Position numbers and translations under genes: made by a program. From Paracoccaceae bacterium (GTDB taxonomy: Bacteria > Pseudomonadota > Alphaproteobacteria > Rhodobacterales > Rhodobacteraceae), in contig JALSHL010000004.1 in assembly GCA_026982255.1 (NCBI GenBank), forward strand, positions 1 through 7,162: a stretch of 7,162 bases of DNA, given 5' to 3'. The notes beneath the pieces were generated by a model. That model ran no database searches. It saw only the letters and a list, made by a program, of their open reading frames with translations, and was not told the origin of the DNA. Positions 1-4,877 of this stretch are shown piece after piece (position 1 is the stretch's first letter; every line of letters begins with the position of its first letter).

Positions 1-1100
1 GTCACGGCATTTTCGGCGCCGCCCATGATACCGGTTCCGGGAGAAACATCATTGGCCACAATCCAGTCGCACCCCTTGCGTTCGCGTTTTGCCGTGGCGT
101 TGGCGATCACGTCGTCGGTTTCGGCCGCGAAGCCGACAACCAGCGCGGGGCGGCCCTTGCCCATTTGCGCGACGGTTTTCAGGATGTCGGGGTTTTCGGC
201 AAATTCCAGCACCGGCACCTTGCCCGAAGCCTCCTTCTTGATTTTCGAAGGGGTTTCGCTGGCCATGCGCCAGTCGGCGACTGCCGCGGCAAACACGGCT
301 GCATCGGCGGGCAAGGCATTTTGCACAGCCGCCAGCATTTCGCGGGCGGTTTCGACCTCGACCACCTCGACGCCTGTCGGGCGGGTCGCTTCGGCCGGAC
401 CGGTTACGAAGGTCACGCGCGCACCCAGAGCGGCCAGCGCCCCGGCAATCGCCGTGCCTTGCGCGCCCGAGGAACGGTTGGCGATATAGCGCACCGGATC
501 AATCGGTTCATGCGTCGGGCCGGAGGTCACAAGGATATGCTTGCCCTTCAGCGGGCCGCCGGACAGCGCCGCGTCGATGGCGGCGACAATCTCCAGCGGT
601 TCGGACATGCGGCCGGCGCCGAATTCGCCGCAGGCCATGCTGCCCTCGTTCGGTCCGGTGAACAGCACGCCGTCGGATTGCAGGGTTTTCACGTTGCGCT
701 GTGTGGCCGGATGTTCCCACATGCGCACATTCATGGCCGGTGCCACCAGAACCCGCTTGTCCGTTGCCATCAAAAGCGTAGTCGCCAGATCGCCCGCCTG
801 CCCCGTCGCCATTTTTGCCAGCAGGTCGGCGGTGGCCGGTGCCACCACAACCAGATCAGCCTCGCGCGAGAGCTGGATATGGCCCATTTCGGCCTCGTCT
901 TTCAGGTCGAACAGGTCGGTATAGACCTTCTGCCCAGACAGGGCCGCCACCGACATGGGCGTGACGAATTCCTGCGCCGCGCGGGTCAGGACCGGAGTCA
1001 CACTTGCCCCCCGCTCCGCCAGCCGCCGGATCAGGTCGAGGCATTTGTAGGCGGCAATGCCCCCTCCGATAACCAGCAGGATTTTGCGCCCCTGAAGCAT
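1..1100 (-). CDS. coaBC: Bifunctional phosphopantothenoylcysteine decarboxylase / phosphopantothenate-cysteine ligase, 3' partial
   Basis: Two successive steps of coenzyme A synthesis in the cytoplasm: CoaB joins cysteine to 4'-phosphopantothenate, and the FMN-dependent CoaC half decarboxylates the product to 4'-phosphopantetheine. Reading the minus strand from ATG at 1100-1098 gives 366 codons with no stop before the left edge. The CoaC half (about 1-180) has GGGIAAYK near the start, the catalytic His at 74 (GHIQLSREADLVVVAPAT), PAMNVRMW at 121-128 and the active-site Cys157 in ACGEFGAGRMSEP. The CoaB half (from about 188) has SGPTHEPIDPVR at 193-204, NRSSGAQG at 208-215 and the KIKK lysine motif at 286-289. 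The visible end (GGAENAVT) matches the conserved region near the C-terminus, so about 40 residues are missing compared with the roughly 406-residue E. coli protein. AAAAGG lies 6 bases before the ATG and supports this start. All key residues are present; the gene looks functional and is transcribed divergently from cobU. Confidence 0.96.
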   Translation of the reverse strand, partial: MLQGRKILLVIGGGIAAYKCLDLIRRLAERGASVTPVLTRAAQEFVTPMSVAALSGQKVYTDLFDLKDEAEMGHIQLSREADLVVVAPATADLLAKMATGQAGDLATTLLMATDKRVLVAPAMNVRMWEHPATQRNVKTLQSDGVLFTGPNEGSMACGEFGAGRMSEPLEIVAAIDAALSGGPLKGKHILVTSGPTHEPIDPVRYIANRSSGAQGTAIAGALAALGARVTFVTGPAEATRPTGVEVVEVETAREMLAAVQNALPADAAVFAAAVADWRMASETPSKIKKEASGKVPVLEFAENPDILKTVAQMGKGRPALVVGFAAETDDVIANATAKRERKGCDWIVANDVSPGTGIMGGAENAV

Positions 1101-1136
1101 TGTTTGCCTTTTGGAAAACGAATATTCACAACCATT

Positions 1137-1165
1137 AATGTAGTTTATTTACATAAATGTTACAA
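1137..1165 (-). promoter_or_regulatory. Candidate sigma-70 promoter for coaBC
   Basis: On the minus strand, TTGTAA (1165-1160) and TACATT (1142-1137) are separated by exactly 17 bases. Each matches 4 of 6 positions of the -35 and -10 consensus. Transcription would start about 30 bases before the coaBC ATG. The stretch is clearly AT-rich in an otherwise GC-rich window, which fits a promoter. This is pattern matching only. Confidence 0.35.
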
Positions 1166-1183
1166 GAGAGGGAAATAGCAAAA

Positions 1184-1209
1184 CCCGTCGCACCGGATGT
1201 CGCGGCGGG
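1184..1209 (+). repeat. GC-rich stem-loop upstream of cobU
   Basis: CCCGTCGC (1184-1191) can pair with GCGGCGGG (1202-1209) across a 10-base loop, giving 8 pairs including one G-U when transcribed from the plus strand. No T-run follows on the plus strand. On the minus strand the stem has one A-C mismatch but is followed by TTTT, so it resembles a weak terminator pointing toward coaBC. It may block antisense transcripts, form a leader hairpin, or be incidental. Confidence 0.35.
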
Positions 1210-1230
1210 ACAATTGACGGCTTGATTGTC
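1209..1230. repeat. Inverted repeat GACAAT-N10-ATTGTC
   Basis: GACAAT (1209-1214) and ATTGTC (1225-1230) are perfect 6-base inverted arms with a 10-base spacer. The centre-to-centre distance is 16 bases, compatible with a dimeric regulator. It lies 54 bases before the cobU start, a sensible operator position, but no specific regulator can be named. Confidence 0.3.
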
Positions 1231-1283
1231 TTGTGAAGAACACGCTACCCGCTATGAATGGGGAAACCGAACGGGAATGACCG

Positions 1284-1826
1284 ATGCCGAAACCTTTTCC
1301 AGATCTGACCCTTGTGCTTGGCGGCGCGCGCTCCGGCAAATCTCTCTGGGCCGAGACTCTGGTGCAGGCGGCGGCACGTCCGAAGGTCTATATCGCCACG
1401 GCGCAGGCGTTCGATGACGAGATGACGGAACGGATCGCGCAACACAAGCAACAGCGCGGCGAGGGCTGGGTGACGATCGAGGCCCCCTCGGACATTGCGG
1501 GCGCGCTGGACGGTGTTGCGGCCGGTTCTGTGGTGTTGATCGACTGTCTGACGCTCTGGCTTGGAAACCGGATGCTGGCAGAGGCCGACATCGCGGTCGA
1601 GGTTGCGGAATTGCTCGATGTGCTGACTGCGGCCCCTGTGCCGGTGGTCTGTGTGTCCAACGAGGTCGGTATGGGGCTGGTGCCGGACAATGCGCTGGGC
1701 CGGAAATTCCGCGACGCGCAAGGGGCGCTCAACCGTGATCTGGCCGCCCGCGCCGATCTGGCGGTTTTTGTGGCCGCCGGTCTGCCGCTGGTGTTGAAGG
1801 GAAGGCTGCCGGGGGGGATGGCATGA
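1284..1826 (+). CDS. cobU: Bifunctional adenosylcobinamide kinase / adenosylcobinamide-phosphate guanylyltransferase
   Basis: Phosphorylates adenosylcobinamide and then transfers GMP to make adenosyl-GDP-cobinamide, the activated intermediate for attaching the lower ligand of vitamin B12 (called CobP in the aerobic pathway). The 180-residue length is normal. Visible motifs are the P-loop GGARSGKS (13-20), the VYIATAQ strand (35-41), and RIAQHKQQRGEGW (50-62) with His54 at the place of the guanylylated histidine of CobU. Then come IDCLTLWLGN (86-95, Walker-B region) and VCVSNEVGMGLVP followed by GRKFRDAQGALNR (122-151). ATG 1284 is chosen because it leaves the usual short lead before the P-loop; only a weak GGGA stands ahead of it. 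The stop overlaps the next gene's start (ATGA), implying translational coupling. No other cobalamin genes are visible, so the remaining steps must lie elsewhere. Confidence 0.95.
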   Translation: MPKPFPDLTLVLGGARSGKSLWAETLVQAAARPKVYIATAQAFDDEMTERIAQHKQQRGEGWVTIEAPSDIAGALDGVAAGSVVLIDCLTLWLGNRMLAEADIAVEVAELLDVLTAAPVPVVCVSNEVGMGLVPDNALGRKFRDAQGALNRDLAARADLAVFVAAGLPLVLKGRLPGGMA

Positions 1827-2410
1827 CCACGCGCTTCTGGTGGGTGCGCCACGGTCCGACCCACGCCAAGGGCTTTGTCGGCTGGAAGGACATCCCCGCC
1901 GACCTGTCCGACACCGCGGCCTTGCAGCGACTGGAGGCGTATCTGCCAGCGGATGCTGCTGTGGTGTCGTCCGACCTGCAACGCGCCGTGGCCACCGCCG
2001 ATGCCATCGCGGGAAACCGTCGCCGTTTGCCGCACGACCCGCAGTTGCGGGAAATGGATTTCGGCGACTGGGACGGGCTGCCAATGACCGAGGTCGAGCG
2101 TATCTCGCCAGTCGAGAGCCGCAAGTTCTGGTCCGAACCGGGCGATATTGCTCCGCCGAATGGCGAGAGCTGGAATGCCCTGTCCGGTCGTGTCGCGGCG
2201 GCGGTGAATGGCATCATTTCCGAACACGGTCCCGGCGACATCATCGCGGTCGCGCATTTCGCTGTCATCCTGTCCAGCATCCAGCGGGCCAGCGGCATGA
2301 CGCCGAAGGCTGTATTCAGTTTCAGGATCGACAATCTGTCCGTCACCCGTCTGGATTTTATCCACGATGCCCGCTCGTGGCGGGTGGGCGGCGTAAACCA
2401 TTTGCCATAG
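1823..2410 (+). CDS. Histidine phosphatase family protein, probable alpha-ribazole-5'-phosphate phosphatase (CobC-like)
   Basis: A 195-residue member of the histidine phosphatase (phosphoglycerate mutase-like) superfamily. The catalytic core is readable: RHGPT at 9-13 with phospho-accepting His10, SSDLQRAVATADAIA with Arg54, LREMDFGDWDG with acid Glu77, and AVAHFAVIL with second His145. In place of the usual HGG after the second histidine, the sequence reads HFA. The gene overlaps cobU by 4 bases (ATGA), so the two are almost certainly co-translated. That context favours removal of the phosphate from alpha-ribazole phosphate or adenosylcobalamin phosphate, the role of CobC in nucleotide-loop assembly. 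The superfamily is very broad in substrate, so family membership is sure but the substrate is inferred from context alone. No signal peptide or membrane segment is seen; cytoplasmic. Confidence 0.85.
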   Translation: MTTRFWWVRHGPTHAKGFVGWKDIPADLSDTAALQRLEAYLPADAAVVSSDLQRAVATADAIAGNRRRLPHDPQLREMDFGDWDGLPMTEVERISPVESRKFWSEPGDIAPPNGESWNALSGRVAAAVNGIISEHGPGDIIAVAHFAVILSSIQRASGMTPKAVFSFRIDNLSVTRLDFIHDARSWRVGGVNHLP

Positions 2411-2435
2411 CTTCCGTTAACGATTGGTAAACCAT
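2393..2435 (+). repeat. Direct repeat GTAAACCAT
   Basis: GTAAACCAT occurs at 2393-2401 and again at 2427-2435, start to start 34 bases. The first copy covers the last codons of the phosphatase gene; the second overlaps the CtrA-like box before comM. At this spacing, about three helical turns, both copies would face the same side of the DNA. It could be chance or a tandem binding site. Confidence 0.3.
2416..2432 (+). promoter_or_regulatory. CtrA-like binding site upstream of comM
   Basis: GTTAAC (2416-2421), five bases, GTAAAC (2427-2432). This equals TTAA-N7-TAAA, one mismatch from the alphaproteobacterial CtrA consensus TTAA-N7-TTAA, and the flanking G and C match the GTTAAC form of both half-sites. 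It lies 37 bases before the comM start. CtrA is known in Rhodobacterales to control competence and gene-transfer-agent functions, so the position is biologically sensible. I see no convincing -10 hexamer downstream, so the promoter itself is not defined. Confidence 0.5.
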
Positions 2436-2460
2436 AGGGCGCGATGCTGTTCCGAGGATC

Positions 2461-2466
2461 GGAGGA
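2461..2466 (+). promoter_or_regulatory. Strong ribosome binding site of comM
   Basis: GGAGGA ends three bases before the ATG at 2470. It is the best Shine-Dalgarno match among the starts in the window and fixes the comM start, although the spacing is at the short end. Confidence 0.75.
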
Positions 2467-2469
2467 ATC

Positions 2470-4008
2470 ATGGTCGCACGCGCATATACAGTGGCTTTTC
2501 AGGGGGTGGAGGCCCGCTTGATCGAAGTGCAATGCGCCCTCTCGCCCGGTATCCCCGCCTTCAATCTGGTCGGCCTGCCCGACAAGGCGGTGTCGGAGGC
2601 AAAGGAACGGGTGCGCGCCGCGATCACCGCGATGGGTCTGGCCTTGCCCGCCAAACGGATTACTATCAACCTGTCGCCTGCCGATCTGCCCAAGGAAGGC
2701 TCGCATTTCGACCTGCCCATTGCCATGAGCCTGCTCGCGGCGATGGAGGTGATCCCGAAGGACGAGGCCGCGCGGCAGGTATGTCTGGGGGAACTGTCCC
2801 TTGACGGCACGTTGGTGCAGGTGGTCGGGGCATTGCCCGCGGCGCTGGCGGCGGCCGAGGCCGGTCTCGGTCTGGTCTGTCCGGCGGCTTGCGGGGCCGA
2901 GGCCGCATGGGTCGGGGCGGTGCAGGTGGTCGCGGCGGACTCCCTGCTGGCTGTAATGAACCATTTCAACGGTCGCACAATCCTGCCCGCCGCCGAACCC
3001 GGCGAGGTCGGCCCTGCCACGGGGTTTCGCGATTTGCGCGATGTCAGGGGGCAGGAAAAGGCCAAACGCGCGATGGAGATCGCCGCTGCCGGCCGGCACC
3101 ATTTCTTTATGGTCGGGGAGCCGGGTGCGGGCAAATCCATGCTCGCGGCGCGCCTGCCCGGGATCCTGCCGGTGATGGACCCCGAAGAGGCCCTGTCCAC
3201 CTCGATGATCCATTCGCTTGCCGGATTGCTGGATGAAAGCGGGATTTCCCGTGACCGGCCGTTCCGCACGCCGCATCACACCGCCTCGATGGCTGCCATT
3301 GTCGGTGGCGGCCGTAACGCGAAACCGGGGGAAATATCGCTGGCCCACAACGGCGTGCTGTTTCTGGACGAGTTCCCCGAGTTCAGCCGCACGGTCCTCG
3401 AAACCCTGCGTCAGCCTGTGGAAACCGGCGATGTGGTGGTGGCGCGCGCCAATGCCCATGTGCGCTATCCGTGCAAATTCATGCTGGTGGCGGCGGCGAA
3501 CCCTTGCAAATGCGGCTATCTGACCGACCCCGAACGCGCCTGCTCCCGTGTGCCGCTATGTGGCGAGGAATACCTTGGCCGCATATCCGGCCCGCTGATG
3601 GACCGTTTCGATCTGAAAGTGGACGTGCCGCCGATCCCGCTGGCCGAACTGGCAACAATGGAAGAGGGCGAAAGCTCCGGAACCGTTGCCGCCCGTGTGC
3701 GTGCCGCCCGCGACATCCAGCGGGAACGCTTTGCGTCATTCGAGGGGATCAGCACCAATTCCGATGCAGAGGGCGAATTGCTGCAATCCGTCGCCACCCC
3801 GACGCCCGAGGGGCTGGAGGCGCTGAACCTGATCGCCGGACGTTTCCGCCTGAGCGCGCGGGCCTATTACCGCCTGATGCGGGTCAGCCGCACGATTGCC
3901 GATCTGGCGGGGGAGGAAACCGTGCAGAAACACCATATTGCCGAGGCCGCCAGCTATCGTTTCGCCGGTGCGTCGTGGGCCAATCCGGCGCAGCTCAGAT
4001 CGGCCTGA
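2470..4008 (+). CDS. comM: YifB/ComM family Mg-chelatase-like AAA+ ATPase (competence helicase)
   Basis: ComM is a hexameric AAA+ helicase that promotes branch migration when incoming single-stranded DNA is integrated during natural transformation. At 512 residues it is full length. The N-terminal ChlI-like domain (about 20-140) has GIPAFNLVGLPDKAVSEAKERVRAA and INLSPADLPKEGSHFDLPIA. A linker leads to the AAA+ domain with FRDLRDVRGQEKAKRAMEIAAAG (186-208), Walker A GEPGAGKS (216-223), RTPHHTASMAAIVGGG (266-281), Walker B GVLFLDEFPEF (295-305), AAANPCKCGY (341-350) and RISGPLMDRFDL (371-382). The Mg-chelatase C-terminal helical domain covers about 415-505 (LSARAYYRLMRVSRTIADLAG). Cysteines 346, 348, 358 and 364 may bind metal, but their spacing differs from the usual double CxC. 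The gene follows a CtrA-like box and a GGAGGA site. It converges on paaX with a 14-base overlap. Whether this organism is transformable, or uses ComM for gene-transfer-agent DNA, cannot be read here. Confidence 0.96.
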   Translation: MVARAYTVAFQGVEARLIEVQCALSPGIPAFNLVGLPDKAVSEAKERVRAAITAMGLALPAKRITINLSPADLPKEGSHFDLPIAMSLLAAMEVIPKDEAARQVCLGELSLDGTLVQVVGALPAALAAAEAGLGLVCPAACGAEAAWVGAVQVVAADSLLAVMNHFNGRTILPAAEPGEVGPATGFRDLRDVRGQEKAKRAMEIAAAGRHHFFMVGEPGAGKSMLAARLPGILPVMDPEEALSTSMIHSLAGLLDESGISRDRPFRTPHHTASMAAIVGGGRNAKPGEISLAHNGVLFLDEFPEFSRTVLETLRQPVETGDVVVARANAHVRYPCKFMLVAAANPCKCGYLTDPERACSRVPLCGEEYLGRISGPLMDRFDLKVDVPPIPLAELATMEEGESSGTVAARVRAARDIQRERFASFEGISTNSDAEGELLQSVATPTPEGLEALNLIAGRFRLSARAYYRLMRVSRTIADLAGEETVQKHHIAEAASYRFAGASWANPAQLRSA

Positions 4009-4843
4009 AACGGCGGGCGATTTCGTTGTCTGCGGCATCCGACAGCTCCGGCGCGGCAGAGAGCCACTCTTCGGCTGCCGGAGCCAGCAGGCTGTAAAGT
4101 TCCGCCACAAAGGCGCGGCAACGGCTGGCGGGCCAGCCGTCCGGGAAAAACCTGTCGGGCAATTCGGGATGGCGCAACACTACCCGCCGCCAGTCGTGGA
4201 TCAGCAGGGTCCGCGCCGTGATCGCCTGAAGCGGCGAAAGCGGCGCCCCTGCCCGCAGGCTGTCGGCAAGCGGTTCGAAGGCCCGCATGATGTCGTGATA
4301 GGCTGCGGCGTCCTCCGGCGGGCCGAGCGTGTTTTTCACCCAGTCCGGTATTTGCGGAATGCCCCCTTCCAGCAGCAGGAAACCGTCGAGGTCGGCAGCG
4401 GTTTTCCCGTCGGCCGGTTTGACAAACAGCCCGTTGCCGAGCGCGACAAACCCTTCGGGTTCCTGTGTCGCCCCGCGTTGCCGGATGGCGAGGGTCCAGT
4501 TGTCCGGTGTTTCCGGCCCGTCAGCGGCATAGATCCGGCGCGCGGCAGGGACAAAGGCCTCCAGCCCCGCCGGTGAAAGCGAATACCGGCTGTTGCGCCC
4601 GACCTTGTGCCGCTCGATCCAGCCTTCCTTGGCCAGTCGGGACAGGGCGGACCGCAAGGCGCCGCCTTCAATCCGCAAGGCATCGGCAATCGCGCCCAGT
4701 GTTGTGGCGGCAATCGTCCCGCCGTGCGGTAGCACCGAATCCCCGAAAATCGAGATGATAATCGACCAGACCCGCAACCGTCCGCGTCCGTGCAGACTCG
4801 CAACCAGCGCGTCGATTTCCGTTGTTACCCTGTCCATGCCCAC
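3995..4843 (-). CDS. PaaX-family transcriptional regulator
   Basis: A 282-residue regulator with the PaaX layout: an N-terminal winged helix (about 22-105), a central domain (about 110-175) and a C-terminal domain (about 180-270). Diagnostic stretches are VWSIIISIFGDSVLPHGGTI (25-44), ALRSALSRLAKEGWIERHKVGRNSRYSLSPAG (62-93), ARRIYA (101-106) and ARTLLIHDWRRVVLRHPELPDRFFPDGWPAS (210-240). PaaX of E. coli represses the phenylacetate degradation operon and is released by phenylacetyl-CoA. No paa gene is visible here, so the ligand is unknown and the symbol is withheld. The 282-residue reading begins with GTG at 4843; an in-frame ATG at 4837 is an equally plausible start, and neither has a clear Shine-Dalgarno. 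The vWA gene ends 34 bases upstream on the same strand, so co-transcription is possible. The 3' end overlaps comM, leaving no dedicated terminator space. Confidence 0.9.
   Translation of the reverse strand: MGMDRVTTEIDALVASLHGRGRLRVWSIIISIFGDSVLPHGGTIAATTLGAIADALRIEGGALRSALSRLAKEGWIERHKVGRNSRYSLSPAGLEAFVPAARRIYAADGPETPDNWTLAIRQRGATQEPEGFVALGNGLFVKPADGKTAADLDGFLLLEGGIPQIPDWVKNTLGPPEDAAAYHDIMRAFEPLADSLRAGAPLSPLQAITARTLLIHDWRRVVLRHPELPDRFFPDGWPASRCRAFVAELYSLLAPAAEEWLSAAPELSDAADNEIARRFRPI
4121..4140. repeat. Perfect 9-bp inverted repeat inside the PaaX-family gene
   Basis: ACGGCTGGC (4121-4129) and GCCAGCCGT (4132-4140) are exact inverted arms separated by two bases. No T-run follows on either strand, so it is not a standard intrinsic terminator, although it lies about 110 bases past the comM stop. 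It encodes the DGWPASR stretch, which is typical of the family, so protein sequence may explain it. Confidence 0.45.
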
Positions 4844-4877
4844 GGTTTAAGTCGCCACCGGACGGAAGGCAAACGCT

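Larger units (their letters stand above)
1101..1283. other. Divergent intergenic region between coaBC and cobU
   Basis: This 183-base gap is the longest non-coding stretch in the window. Its left half (about 1110-1180) is AT-rich, including the near-palindrome ATTTACATAAAT at 1147-1158, and probably drives coaBC. Its right half holds two inverted repeats, listed separately, and must contain the cobU promoter. The only candidate I find for that is weak: TTGTGA (1231-1236), 16 bases, TATGAA (1253-1258). No B12-box-like GCCACTG element or other recognisable cobalamin riboswitch core is visible ahead of cobU. Confidence 0.7.

Noticed and set aside
165..1178. A 337-codon plus-strand frame opposite coaBC
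   Set aside because: The minus-strand reading gives an unmistakable CoaBC with every catalytic motif. The plus-strand product has low complexity and no family features.
1101..1283. Cobalamin riboswitch ahead of cobU
   Set aside because: I found no B12-box-like core, and the gap is short for a full riboswitch plus promoters for both divergent genes.
1226..1417. A 63-codon frame overlapping the start of cobU
   Set aside because: It starts at a TTG without a ribosome site and runs out of frame into cobU; the cobU frame explains this DNA fully.
1729..3459. A 576-codon open frame on the minus strand, opposite the phosphatase gene and comM
   Set aside because: It lies antisense to two well-supported genes. 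Its translation is rich in Arg, Gly, His and Gln with no recognisable motif, as expected from a shadow frame in GC-rich DNA.
3995..4843. Calling the regulator the true phenylacetate repressor paaX
   Set aside because: Family membership is clear, but no phenylacetate catabolism gene is visible, and PaaX paralogues can control other pathways.
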